Shown: positions 14,837-22,653 of the stretch, piece after piece | Layout of the letters: the number at the start of each line of letters is the position of its first letter | Numbering within the stretch: the stretch's first letter is position 1 | From: a virus | Strand: one strand, 5' to 3' | Length of the DNA: 43,713 nucleotides | Virus record (IMG/VR): IMGVR_UViG_3300044712_000819 | Location: 1-43,713 of that record | Made by a program: the position numbers and the translations under genes | Notes under the pieces: model-generated | What the model saw: the letters and a program-made list of their open reading frames with translations, nothing else | Told to the model about the DNA's origin: nothing | The model's database searches: none

Positions 14837-15525
14837 AATTTTTTTCGTATACTTTTTAAAAATATATTCAATTCTTTAATTTTATCAAATGGTGTAGAAT
14901 CACGAAATGCATTTAATTCTGTTAATGTTGCATCAATATCAGCATCAAAAAGCTTTTTCCATTCATCAAATATTCCTTGATATTCTGGATTTTTCTTTAC
15001 AAAACGTTCAAAATTTGGAAGATTTATACCACCTAAATTAATAGTAATTTCTTCTATTTTACTAAAATCTATATCACCATTTTCATAAAAAATATCTTTA
15101 ACCTTTGCTAATTCTTGTTGTAATTCTTTTCCATTATAATCATAACCATACATTATAAGATTATATTCATATTTTTTTAATGTTAATTTAAATAAATTTT
15201 TATCAATCGCATCTTTTATTAAATCTTCGAAATCTTCTAATTTTTTTTGGGCAAATTCTCTACGTTTTATTTTTGTTAAGTCTTGTCCAGTTAATATTAT
15301 TAAATAATCTAAATTTTTTAAAAATTCTTTATTGGCGTGATCATTACACCATTTATTAAAATTAACACCGTGCTTATCTTGTTCAGTATTCCAATCGAAA
15401 TTATAATAAAAATATGATCCATATTCATCAACAAGTATCTTCTGAATATTTTTAGGAAAATCTTCAATTCTTATTAATTCATTAGTGATCGCTTCTTTAA
15501 TATATTTTACGTATTTTGTTATCAT
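14833..15525 (-). CDS. Protein with capsid-targeting-like tag
   Basis: A 230-residue protein starting MITKYVKYIKEAITNE (site IKE-A). The body is mainly helical and charged, with an aromatic early region (YGSYFYYNFDWNTEQDKHG) and a C-terminal helical bundle-like part. No family is recognised. The ATG overlaps the upstream stop by four bases, and the gene overlaps the ADP-ribosyltransferase-like gene downstream by four bases, so these are co-expressed. Confidence 0.65.
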   Translation of the reverse strand: MITKYVKYIKEAITNELIRIEDFPKNIQKILVDEYGSYFYYNFDWNTEQDKHGVNFNKWCNDHANKEFLKNLDYLIILTGQDLTKIKRREFAQKKLEDFEDLIKDAIDKNLFKLTLKKYEYNLIMYGYDYNGKELQQELAKVKDIFYENGDIDFSKIEEITINLGGINLPNFERFVKKNPEYQGIFDEWKKLFDADIDATLTELNAFRDSTPFDKIKELNIFLKSIRKKL

Positions 15526-15839
15526 AATATATTATATTTTATTGCTTTAATTTCGAATTCAGTTAATTTTCTTATTATATCTTTTTCTTCAATTTCATAA
15601 AAACTATCATTAATTTTTGGTTCGTGACAAACATAAGTTTTTTCTACATCATTAAATTTTTCTTTAATGTTAAGGTATGAAATATTAATTGGGTCTTGTT
15701 CACTAAGAATAGTATAAATTATTAATATTTTATTAACTAAATCATATTCATCACTTGTTACAATAATATAATCACCAATTTCATATTTTTTATCATTAGC
15801 ATTTTCATTAAATAAATTGTAGTTTTTAATAAATTTCAT
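15522..15839 (-). CDS. Small protein with capsid-targeting-like tag
   Basis: A 105-residue protein. The start at 15839 gives MKFIKNYNLFNENANDKKYE, with the tag and a likely site FNE. An earlier in-frame start (15863) would add eight residues before the tag and is rejected. After the tag YEIGDYIIVTSDEYD looks like the opening strand of an SH3-like barrel. It is the first gene of the tagged cluster; AATATATAAT sits just upstream on the minus strand as a possible promoter. Confidence 0.62.
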   Translation of the reverse strand: MKFIKNYNLFNENANDKKYEIGDYIIVTSDEYDLVNKILIIYTILSEQDPINISYLNIKEKFNDVEKTYVCHEPKINDSFYEIEEKDIIRKLTEFEIKAIKYNIL

Positions 15840-15905
15840 ATGATTATATATTAAAATAAACAATTAAAAAATTGTGTTATATAATTATAAAAATAAGTGT
15901 TAACA

Positions 15906-16541
15906 ATGAATTCATTTGATTATTTTGAAGAAATATATTGCATTAATTTAGATGAACGAACAGATAGGTGGGAACATGCAAAAGAAGAATTTAGAAAAGC
16001 CGGTATTTTAGATAGGGTTAAACGGTTTTCAGGAATACGTGATTCTGATGGTAGATTGGGTATAATAAAATCTAATTTAGCTATAATAAAAATTGCAAAA
16101 GAAAAGAAATTAAAAAACGTTTTAATTTTTGAAGATGATGTTCAATTTATTGTAGATAATCCCCAGGAAGTTTTAGCAAAAACTATTCAACAAGTTGGAA
16201 ATATTAAATGGCATCTTTTTTATTTGGGTGCAAATACACATCAAAAACTTACTAAATTTAAACCAAATCTTATTTTATTAAAGAATGCATTTGCTGTTCA
16301 TTCTATGGCATATAGTGAATTAATGTATGATATTTTCATAAATAAATATGAAAAAATGAAAGTCATATCAATATTTGATGATATTCTTGATGTGTTTTTA
16401 GCAAGAAAAATTCAAGAAAAATATGTTTGTCTTATGACGCATCCTATGATGACAACGCAAATGAATTCATATTCTGATATCGAAAATAGGATTGTGGATT
16501 ATTCTTTTATTGAAGAAAGATACAAAAATAATATAAATTAA
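15906..16541 (+). CDS. Glycosyltransferase family 25-like protein
   Basis: A 211-residue protein with IYCINLDERTDRW at residues 9-21 and VLIFEDDVQF near residue 80, the two hallmarks of family 25 glycosyltransferases (LPS galactosyltransferases and related enzymes), where EDD binds the metal and nucleotide sugar. KWHLFYLGAN and the later HSMAYS fit the same fold. It would transfer a sugar to a glycan or protein in the cytoplasm. A GTG start nine bases upstream is possible, but the ATG at 15906 fits the family N-terminus. It may act with the heptose genes in this window. Confidence 0.82.
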   Translation: MNSFDYFEEIYCINLDERTDRWEHAKEEFRKAGILDRVKRFSGIRDSDGRLGIIKSNLAIIKIAKEKKLKNVLIFEDDVQFIVDNPQEVLAKTIQQVGNIKWHLFYLGANTHQKLTKFKPNLILLKNAFAVHSMAYSELMYDIFINKYEKMKVISIFDDILDVFLARKIQEKYVCLMTHPMMTTQMNSYSDIENRIVDYSFIEERYKNNIN

Positions 16542-16545
16542 ATAT

Positions 16546-17694
16546 ATGAATGAAATAATGATAAATAAACAACCAATATTAATATCAGATCAATCTTTAG
16601 AACGTAGAGAAGATATTTATTCTATAATTGAATATGGTAAAATTGTTAATAAATGTTCATTGAGTGATCAACTTTATTCGACAGATTTTTGGTCATATTT
16701 AAAAGATAATTATGATATTAAAGATAAAAATATCACTATGTTTTGTGATATTCATTCTGATACTAAAAACAGAACTGAAAAGGTGTTTAAATATGTTATT
16801 AAAGTTGAAACCCCATTTAAATTTATGTTAATTTTTTATGATGAAGAAAAGGTTATAGATAATAAAATATATGAAACAGAAGAAGATCAACGAAATAAAA
16901 TTTCAGACTTAACAATTTATTATGATTTTAATGTAGTAAAAAATATTGATAAATTAATTACCGATTTTAGAAAAATGGTATGTTTACCAATAATGGCAAA
17001 AACATTTTTTATAATATCATCAAATTCTATGGGCTACGAATTAAGAGCGACAAATATTAAAGAATTTGATGTTCAACTAGATTTAAATTATGGCGAATCA
17101 TTTGTTGAAAAATATAATGATATCGTTGATAAATTAAAAAATAATAAGCATGGTTTATTTTTATTTCATGGTGAATCAGGAACAGGAAAAACTGTTCTCA
17201 TTAGAAAATTAGTGTCTGATTTATCTGAAGAAAAGACTATTATATATGTCCCATCTTATTTTATGTTTGATATTGCAAATCCAGAACTTATATCATTTAT
17301 ATCCAAATTTAAAAATTCAATATTATTATTAGAAGATGCTGAACAAATATTAACATCATCAGAAGAAGAAAGAAATCAAGCGGTTGCAAACATATTAAAT
17401 ATCAGTGATGGGTTGCTAAACGATCATATGGATATGCAAATTATTGCAACATTTAATGCAAATAAAAAGATAATAGATAAGGCATTGTTGCGAAAGGGTA
17501 GATTAATGGTTGATATTTGGTTTAAAAAATTGTCAGCTATTCAAGCAACTAAGTTATCAAAATATATTGGATTAAATAAAACATATACAGAACCTAAAAC
17601 ATTGGCAGAAATTTATGAAGAAAAAGGTGGAAGTAAACAATTAATAGATAATGATACAGTAACAACAAAAATAGGGTTTAATTATGAAAAATAG
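16546..17694 (+). CDS. AAA ATPase (BCS1/Vps4-like module)
   Basis: A 382-residue protein. The N-terminal 190 residues are unknown. The ATPase core has Walker A HGESGTGKT (G209-T216), Walker B SILLLEDAEQ, sensor 1 IIATFNANKK and an arginine-finger segment ALLRKGRLM, as in the classical AAA clade. The C-terminal lid is short. Such stand-alone AAA proteins are common in large T4-like phages and probably remodel a protein complex; no target is evident. It is four bases after the glycosyltransferase and overlaps the next gene by 11. Confidence 0.85.
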   Translation: MNEIMINKQPILISDQSLERREDIYSIIEYGKIVNKCSLSDQLYSTDFWSYLKDNYDIKDKNITMFCDIHSDTKNRTEKVFKYVIKVETPFKFMLIFYDEEKVIDNKIYETEEDQRNKISDLTIYYDFNVVKNIDKLITDFRKMVCLPIMAKTFFIISSNSMGYELRATNIKEFDVQLDLNYGESFVEKYNDIVDKLKNNKHGLFLFHGESGTGKTVLIRKLVSDLSEEKTIIYVPSYFMFDIANPELISFISKFKNSILLLEDAEQILTSSEEERNQAVANILNISDGLLNDHMDMQIIATFNANKKIIDKALLRKGRLMVDIWFKKLSAIQATKLSKYIGLNKTYTEPKTLAEIYEEKGGSKQLIDNDTVTTKIGFNYEK

Positions 17695-17947
17695 TGGGAT
17701 TGGTGATTGTAATAAAAAAAAATGGGGAACAAATACTAATGTTAAGGACGATATATTGAATTCTTTTGGATTCATGTGTAATGGTGGAAGTTTTGATGAA
17801 AATGATAATCCGACTTATCGTGTCTATAAAATAAATGGTGAATTTTATAAAGAATTTAGTAAAGATGATTTTGAAAAAATAGATAAGATTTTTTTACGAA
17901 ACGAAAGAAAACAAAAATTAAAAAGAATTTGTGAAAAAAGGAGATAG
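17684..17947 (+). CDS. Small hypothetical protein
   Basis: An 87-residue protein starting MKNSGIGDCNKKKWGTN, with a beta-strand region (YRVYKINGEFYKEF) and a strongly basic C-terminus (RNERKQKLKRICEKRR). It may bind nucleic acid, but no family is recognised. The ATG lies within the end of the AAA gene (11-base overlap) and its own end overlaps the next gene, so translation is coupled. Confidence 0.6.
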   Translation: MKNSGIGDCNKKKWGTNTNVKDDILNSFGFMCNGGSFDENDNPTYRVYKINGEFYKEFSKDDFEKIDKIFLRNERKQKLKRICEKRR

Positions 17948-18149
17948 AATTGTTTGTGTTGATATTAGTGATGCATCAAAATTAAAATTAAATTCAATTT
18001 ATACAATTGAAAATTATTTGGATAAAAATGATGGATGTATTCCCCAAATATTATTGCAAGAAATAGAAGATATTTATTATAAATCTGAACGGTTTGTTGG
18101 TCTTAGAGAACTTAGAAAACAGAAATTGATGAAAATAAAAAAATTATGA
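17931..18149 (+). CDS. Small SH3-like protein, GTG start
   Basis: A 72-residue protein. MKKGDRIVCVDISDASKLKL with LNSIYTIENYL resembles the small beta-barrel proteins many phages encode. No ATG is available; the GTG at 17931 gives a natural N-terminus and overlaps the previous gene by 17 bases. The function is unknown. Confidence 0.55.
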   Translation: MKKGDRIVCVDISDASKLKLNSIYTIENYLDKNDGCIPQILLQEIEDIYYKSERFVGLRELRKQKLMKIKKL

Positions 18150-18406
18150 TATATTTAGAAATATTGGGATTATTTATATTGTTAACATTTTTAACTTTTC
18201 CATTATGGATACATGGTAATTATAAAACTATTTTTGATTTTAAAGAAAATCACAAAATAAACAAATATTTAAAGTTGGAACAAAGATCGTATAATTTACA
18301 AAAACAATTTAATAAGATTTGTAGTCAAAAACAACCATTTTTAATTGATGAAAAAACTTCGATTATTTGTAATTTTCCTTGTACTGGTAAATGTGTGTTT
18401 AAATAA
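18146..18406 (+). CDS. Small membrane protein
   Basis: An 86-residue protein with one N-terminal transmembrane segment (ILGLFILLTFLTFPLWI), followed by a charged, mostly helical tail and three late cysteines (IICNFPCTGKCVF). Type II or N-in topology is likely. It overlaps the previous stop by four bases and ends base-to-base with the convergent gene at 18407. Holin, envelope or superinfection functions are possible; none is proven. Confidence 0.6.
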   Translation: MIYLEILGLFILLTFLTFPLWIHGNYKTIFDFKENHKINKYLKLEQRSYNLQKQFNKICSQKQPFLIDEKTSIICNFPCTGKCVFK

Positions 18407-19381
18407 TCACATCTTATTAAGTTCTATAATATTTTTAAATTCTTTCAAAATTCTATCTTTATTTTCTGATTCTGATTTATTTATATAATCGACAACCATC
18501 TCATTTAATGATAGTGTTGAATCGTTTAGTATAATATCATCTTTATCTTTTAATACATCATCATCAGAATAAGTTACATTTATAAAATCATTTTCAGATA
18601 ATAACATTTCTATTTTAAGTTTGTTATCAATCAATAATTTTTTATTTATATTTAAAGTAATATAATTGTTTGTAATAATATCCTTTGAAATATTCAAATC
18701 TTCTTCTGTGTTTATTGATAATTTTTTGAAATTTGGGCTTTTTTTATTTAAAATAAATTTGTCGGTGTCTGTGTGTGTTTCTAAAACTATAAATCCCCGT
18801 TTTTCATCACTATCCACATTATAAGGTGCTGCTAAATTTTTAATATTTGCAGTTATACTATTTTTATCATAATATCCATTATAACACTTTTTGAAAAATC
18901 TTAATTTTGAAACAAAAACATCCTTTTTTGGTGAATTTAAATAATCAAAATTAAAAAAACAATAATCAGAATCAAATTTATCAATATCTTCAATTTTTGT
19001 TTTATGTGGAAACATAGCAAATTTTTGTTCCAATAATAATTTTACTTCTGTGGGTTTTTTAATAACACCAACCCGTTTAATGTGTTTTACAATATTTAAT
19101 GTTAGCGCATCATTTTCACCTTCTAATATAAATACTGGTAATATATTAGCCAACTTTTCGAAGAGTTCTTGGGTGAATTTTAAGACGTTTAAATCAACTG
19201 ATTTTGATTTACACATAAAGTTACCCAAATGAATTAAAATGTCATTATCATCGACATTCGAAGTCAAATATGGGATGAATTCGTTGTAGTAATAATAATC
19301 TAAATTTTTTAACCAATCTTTGGTTGATATATTTTTAGATAAATTAAAATTTGTATTACTCAATATAAATATTTTTGACAT
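18407..19381 (-). CDS. Degenerate SbcD/gp47-like metallophosphoesterase
   Basis: A 324-residue protein laid out like the T4 gp47/SbcD nuclease subunit, but with the metal ligands replaced: SNTN at 8-11 for S-D-T-H, HLGN at 51-54 for the GD motif, and GEND at 88-91 for GNHD. Downstream, AAPYNVDSDEKRGFIVLET matches the family's substrate-loop and cap transition (PYQ...KGF-ILD). The pattern of Asp/His to Asn changes suggests loss of nuclease activity while the fold is kept. It may bind the Rad50-like partner or regulate it. I see no active gp47 or gp46 in this window. The C-terminal 90 residues are charged and helical. Confidence 0.6.
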   Translation of the reverse strand: MSKIFILSNTNFNLSKNISTKDWLKNLDYYYYNEFIPYLTSNVDDNDILIHLGNFMCKSKSVDLNVLKFTQELFEKLANILPVFILEGENDALTLNIVKHIKRVGVIKKPTEVKLLLEQKFAMFPHKTKIEDIDKFDSDYCFFNFDYLNSPKKDVFVSKLRFFKKCYNGYYDKNSITANIKNLAAPYNVDSDEKRGFIVLETHTDTDKFILNKKSPNFKKLSINTEEDLNISKDIITNNYITLNINKKLLIDNKLKIEMLLSENDFINVTYSDDDVLKDKDDIILNDSTLSLNEMVVDYINKSESENKDRILKEFKNIIELNKM

Positions 19382-19436
19382 AACGTTTTTTAATACTTAT
19401 ATTGCACAATAAATAAAATGTTTATTTTTGTTATTT

Positions 19437-19898
19437 TTATATTTGTTGAAATGATAAATTTTTTCCTGCTTTATCAAATATAACTTCACCATTTGTTATT
19501 AATTTTTCAACAAAATCATTTATTTGATATTGTTCATAATAATAAAGTTCACTAGTTTCATCAGTTTCTTTTAAATCACCATTATCATCATAATAATATC
19601 CATCAGTAATTCCTGGAGCTTCAGTTAAACCGAAACCAAAATCGCCAATGTTTTCGATATACAAATATTCAGAATTACCTTGAACATCATCAAACAAATC
19701 ACCGAACAATGATTGTAGTTTTTGGTAATCATATTCATCTATATTAATATCTTCATCTTTAATATAATCTAAACCATCTTCATTTAGTATAATTTTTAAT
19801 CCATTAGGTAATGTTTCAATATCTAAATATCTAAACGATTGTTTATTATTCAAATTTTCATTTAGTTTAAAATTTTCAAATTGTTTTATGTGTTTCAT
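19437..19898 (-). CDS. Acidic protein with capsid-targeting-like tag
   Basis: A 153-residue, very acidic protein beginning MKHIKQFENFKLNENLNNK: the tag with a likely cleavage after LNE at residue 14. The remainder is rich in Asp, Glu and Tyr (YYYDDNGDLKETDE) and may mimic DNA or bind a basic partner. It is separated from the main tagged cluster by 3.6 kb. TATATAAG on the minus strand just upstream is a possible promoter. Confidence 0.62.
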   Translation of the reverse strand: MKHIKQFENFKLNENLNNKQSFRYLDIETLPNGLKIILNEDGLDYIKDEDINIDEYDYQKLQSLFGDLFDDVQGNSEYLYIENIGDFGFGLTEAPGITDGYYYDDNGDLKETDETSELYYYEQYQINDFVEKLITNGEVIFDKAGKNLSFQQI

Positions 19899-19917
19899 AA
19901 TAGTATTTTTATTTTTC

Positions 19918-20298
19918 TTATATATTATTTTTATTTCTTACTTTTTCTATTTTTTTTAATTTTGCTTTTCTCAATAGCCTTAATTTTAAAACATCTAAGT
20001 CACCATAAATTTCATCAACAGAAAATGTTACTTTGATATTAAATTGATTGAAAGAATAATCAATTGGAAATATTCCATATAATACAATATTGTGAAAATT
20101 TGACATTACTTTATGTTGTGAATTTTTTTTTAATGTTAATTCGACCCAATTTTCTATTGGTATATAATTTTGATTGCTAGTATTTGTAATGAGCCTTATA
20201 TTGGATTCATTAATATCAATAGTTTTAAGATCAAATTCTATATTATTAATGTATATTTTTAAATTACTAAAATTACTAAAATTATGATTGATTTCCAT
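19918..20298 (-). CDS. Hypothetical beta-rich protein
   Basis: A 126-residue protein starting MEINHNFSNFSNLKIYI. Alternating hydrophobic strands and the segment IVLYGIFPIDYSFNQFNIKV give a beta-sandwich impression, followed by a basic C-terminal helix (LKLRLLRKAKLKKIEKVR). It could be a small structural or decoration protein. I do not recognise the family. Confidence 0.55.
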   Translation of the reverse strand: MEINHNFSNFSNLKIYINNIEFDLKTIDINESNIRLITNTSNQNYIPIENWVELTLKKNSQHKVMSNFHNIVLYGIFPIDYSFNQFNIKVTFSVDEIYGDLDVLKLRLLRKAKLKKIEKVRNKNNI

Positions 20299-20328
20299 AT
20301 AATTGTTTTGTTATTTAAAAAATAATTA

Positions 20329-20610
20329 TTACCATCTACCATTTTCTAAATTTTTGGCAATATATTCAGAATAATCAATATTTTTGGTAATATTTTTGGC
20401 AATATATTCAGAATAATCAATATTTTTGGTAATATTTTTGGCAATATATTCAGAATAATCTATTGATGATGAACTAGATGATCCTGGTATACCACTTGGA
20501 CCAGAAACCCCAGATGATCCTGGTATACCACTTGGTGTTTCCCATATTCCATCTTTCCATGTTGAATCTTGTTGAATAAAATAAATTTCTACAAATTTTA
20601 ATTCTTTCAT
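20329..20610 (-). CDS. Collagen-like/short-repeat protein
   Basis: A 93-residue protein in three parts: an N-terminal head (MKELKFVEIYFIQQDSTW), a Gly-Ser-Pro stretch (SGIPGSSGVSGPSGIPGSSS), and three tandem copies of a 14-residue unit IDYSEYIAKNITKN, ending LENGRW. The layout resembles a trimeric fibre segment or a small virion appendage. The ATG overlaps the upstream stop by one base (TAATG). Serines and threonines in the low-complexity part are plausible glycosylation sites. Confidence 0.6.
   Translation of the reverse strand: MKELKFVEIYFIQQDSTWKDGIWETPSGIPGSSGVSGPSGIPGSSSSSSIDYSEYIAKNITKNIDYSEYIAKNITKNIDYSEYIAKNLENGRW
20351..20460 (-). repeat. 42-bp tandem repeat (2.6 copies) in coding region
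   Basis: Two identical 42-bp units start at 20351 and 20393, and a third partial copy runs 20435-20460. The unit length is a multiple of three and encodes the 14-residue repeat of the collagen-like protein. Confidence 0.9.
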
Positions 20611-21044
20611 TATACCGTTTTTATTTTTAATAGCTGATCAAAATATTTTTCACTTAAAAAGTCTTTACCTTCCAATATGTGATTTTTATATTCTTCAGTT
20701 GTATATAGTTCATTGGAATTAGTCCAAGAATCGTTGGCAATATAAACAATAACATGTTCATTATTAACAGTTAGTACTTCTCTTCGATAATGTTTAGGAC
20801 AACCTTCCCATTTGTCTAATGTTAAAATATCACCCATATCAACACCATAAAGAATTCCTTCAACTTCTGAATTTTCATCTTTAATAATATTGGCAAATCC
20901 TATATTTGGGTTTTTTTGTGATATTTTATTAATGATAAAACGATAACCTTTAAGTATTCCTTTTTCTTTAGATTTAAAATTTACACCCCTTGATATCATT
21001 CGATTATCATCAAGGTTGCTTCCATATGCGAAATATTTTAACAT
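20610..21044 (-). CDS. Gamma-glutamylcyclotransferase-like protein
   Basis: A 144-residue protein of the GGCT/AIG2 fold. YFAYGSNLD at residues 4-12 is the glycine-rich substrate loop; GYRFIINK, GFANI, EGILYGV and LDKWEGCPKHYRR follow in family order, with the glutamate of LDxxEG as the usual catalytic acid. Members release 5-oxoproline from gamma-glutamyl compounds or gamma-glutamylamines. Phage members are common, but their substrate is unknown. Confidence 0.85.
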   Translation of the reverse strand: MLKYFAYGSNLDDNRMISRGVNFKSKEKGILKGYRFIINKISQKNPNIGFANIIKDENSEVEGILYGVDMGDILTLDKWEGCPKHYRREVLTVNNEHVIVYIANDSWTNSNELYTTEEYKNHILEGKDFLSEKYFDQLLKIKTV

Positions 21045-21089
21045 AATTAATTTTTTTTATATTATATTATATTTAACATAAAATGTTTA

Positions 21090-21347
21090 TTAATTCCATA
21101 TTTCATCTTCTTCTCCTCGTTCGTTATCTTCTATTTTCTTTCTAAAAGCAAGTGCATCACGTTTTATCTGTTTTGCAGTTTGTATAACATATTCTAAATC
21201 ATGTCTTAATCTTACAGATGCAACTTTGAATTCTTTTTTATAAAGTTTATAGTAATCAATTCTACAATAGTTTAATCGTTCAATAATGTCTTCAATTGGA
21301 TTGTTTTCATCATCATATTCATCATAATTATCATCGTATTTGTTCAT
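21090..21347 (-). CDS. Histone H1-like (Hc1-type) small protein
   Basis: An 85-residue protein. After an acidic N-terminus (YDDNYDEYDDENN) comes a helical basic part: LYKKEFKVASVRLRHDLEYV and TAKQIKRDALAFRKK. This resembles the conserved helix of Bacteroidetes Hc1-type histone H1 proteins (K-x-A-x-x-R-x-R-K-x-x-x-x-L...K-x-I-R). It may coat or compact DNA. Call by pattern resemblance only; the acidic head is unusual. Confidence 0.45.
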   Translation of the reverse strand: MNKYDDNYDEYDDENNPIEDIIERLNYCRIDYYKLYKKEFKVASVRLRHDLEYVIQTAKQIKRDALAFRKKIEDNERGEEDEIWN

Positions 21348-21366
21348 AATCTTTTAATAATTTTTT

Positions 21367-21390
21367 CATTTTTCCAAAAATGGAAAAATG
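21367..21390. promoter_or_regulatory. Perfect palindrome, candidate operator
   Basis: CATTTTTCCA, spacer AAAA, TGGAAAAATG: 10-bp perfect arms in the divergent region between the H1-like gene (minus) and the ribbon-helix-helix gene (plus), 14 bases from the TATATATA promoter. Position and symmetry fit a binding site for the dimeric regulator encoded at 21428. The flanks lack a T tail, so a terminator is unlikely. Confidence 0.55.
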
Positions 21391-21403
21391 TTAATATTTT
21401 TTA

Positions 21404-21420
21404 TTTATATATAAAATAAA
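21404..21420 (+). promoter_or_regulatory. TATATATA-type promoter
   Basis: TTTATATATAAAATAAA directly upstream of the regulator ATG at 21428. The core TTTATATATAAA is palindromic and could also serve the minus-strand gene at 21347. Confidence 0.55.
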
Positions 21421-21427
21421 AAACGTT

Positions 21428-21568
21428 ATGAAAGAAGAATTAAAATCTATTAGAATAAATAAAGATATTCATAAAAAATTAAAAATTTTTTGTTCTGAAA
21501 ATGATTTAAAAATTGGTTTATTATTAGAACAATTAATAGTAAAACATATTGAAAAAAAAATGAATTAA
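21428..21568 (+). CDS. Ribbon-helix-helix DNA-binding protein, 46 residues
   Basis: The frame runs from ATG at 21428 to TAA at 21566-21568. ELKSIRINKDIHKKLKIFCS is a short beta strand and helix A, followed by ENDLKIGLLLEQLIVKHIEK as helix B, the layout of Arc/CopG/MetJ-type ribbon-helix-helix proteins. These bind palindromes as dimers and often repress their own gene; the palindrome at 21367-21390 is a natural operator. The endonuclease ATG follows two bases after the stop, so the pair forms one cassette. Confidence 0.65.
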   Translation: MKEELKSIRINKDIHKKLKIFCSENDLKIGLLLEQLIVKHIEKKMN

Positions 21569-21570
21569 AA

Positions 21571-22653
21571 ATGATAAAAACTGATAAAATAAATATCACA
21601 ATTAACACGAATAAAGTAAAAAAGATATACGAAGAATTAGGATATATTATACCAAAAGAATATATAAACAGCGTTATAGAAATAGATATAAAAGATTTGA
21701 ATAAAACAAGTCATAAAACAGTGGAATGTGAATGTGATATATGTGGAAGAATCAATAAAACTACATATTTATCATATAATAATAGTATTAATAAGCATGG
21801 GTATTATTCGTGTTCAGGAAAATGTTCTATGTCAAAAATAAAAAATATTAAAAAACAAAATTATGGTGATGAAAATTATAATAATGTTGAAAAAAATAAA
21901 AACACATGTTTAAAAAAATATGGGGTTGAAAATGTTTTTCAATTAAATGATGTTAAAAATAAGATAATAAAAACGAATTTAGAAAAATTGGGGGTTGGAA
22001 ATCCATCACAGTCAGAAGATATTAAAAATAAAAAAATTAAAAAATGTTTAAGTAATTATAATACTAAATATCCGGCACAGAACAATGATATAATTGAAAA
22101 AATGAAAAATACCAATTTAAATAGATATTTGGTGGAAAATTACACACAAACAAATGAATATAAAGAAAAATCAAAACAAACCAATATAGAAAGATATGGG
22201 GTAGATAATCCCGCAAAAAATTATAAAGTAAAAGAAAAATCGAAACAAACTTGCATAGAAAGATATGGTGTGGAATATCCATCACAAAATATAGATATTT
22301 TTAATAAACAGCAAAAATCAGCTTTAAGAATTATAAAATTTAGAGATACCGATTTGAATTATCAAGGAACATATGAATTAGATTTTTTAAATGAATATTA
22401 TGATATAATTAAAATAAGTAAAAAGCATAAATCAATAAAATATTTTTTCGAAAATAAAAACAGAATATATTATCCAGATTTTTACTATGAACCATTAAAT
22501 TTGATTATCGAAGTAAAAAGTGATTATACATTTAATAAAGAATTAAATAAAAATTTAGCAAAACGGAAATCGTGTTTAGATAATGGGTATAATTTTATTT
22601 TTATAATAAACAAAAATTATAATGATTTTCAAAAATTATTAGATAATATTTAA
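21571..22653 (+). CDS. Vsr-like homing endonuclease with tandem YGV repeats
   Basis: A 360-residue protein. The N-terminal part has a zinc ribbon-like element (CECDICGR and CSGKCS). Residues about 105-255 are six degenerate repeats of about 23 residues with the pattern T-x-x-x-x-Y-G-V-x-N-P-x-Q-x-x-x-I-x-x-K, which probably bind DNA. The C-terminal nuclease-like core has IYYPDFYYEPLNLIIEVKS (D...E-V-K), as in the Vsr/EDxHD family of phage homing endonucleases. It is related in domain order to the protein at 32709-33938. Its 3' end overlaps the convergent kinase gene by 15 bases. Confidence 0.8.
   Translation: MIKTDKINITINTNKVKKIYEELGYIIPKEYINSVIEIDIKDLNKTSHKTVECECDICGRINKTTYLSYNNSINKHGYYSCSGKCSMSKIKNIKKQNYGDENYNNVEKNKNTCLKKYGVENVFQLNDVKNKIIKTNLEKLGVGNPSQSEDIKNKKIKKCLSNYNTKYPAQNNDIIEKMKNTNLNRYLVENYTQTNEYKEKSKQTNIERYGVDNPAKNYKVKEKSKQTCIERYGVEYPSQNIDIFNKQQKSALRIIKFRDTDLNYQGTYELDFLNEYYDIIKISKKHKSIKYFFENKNRIYYPDFYYEPLNLIIEVKSDYTFNKELNKNLAKRKSCLDNGYNFIFIINKNYNDFQKLLDNI

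Noticed and set aside
21428-22653. Toxin-antitoxin pair
   Set aside because: The ribbon-helix-helix protein has no toxin-binding tail visible and its partner is a 360-residue endonuclease with homing features.
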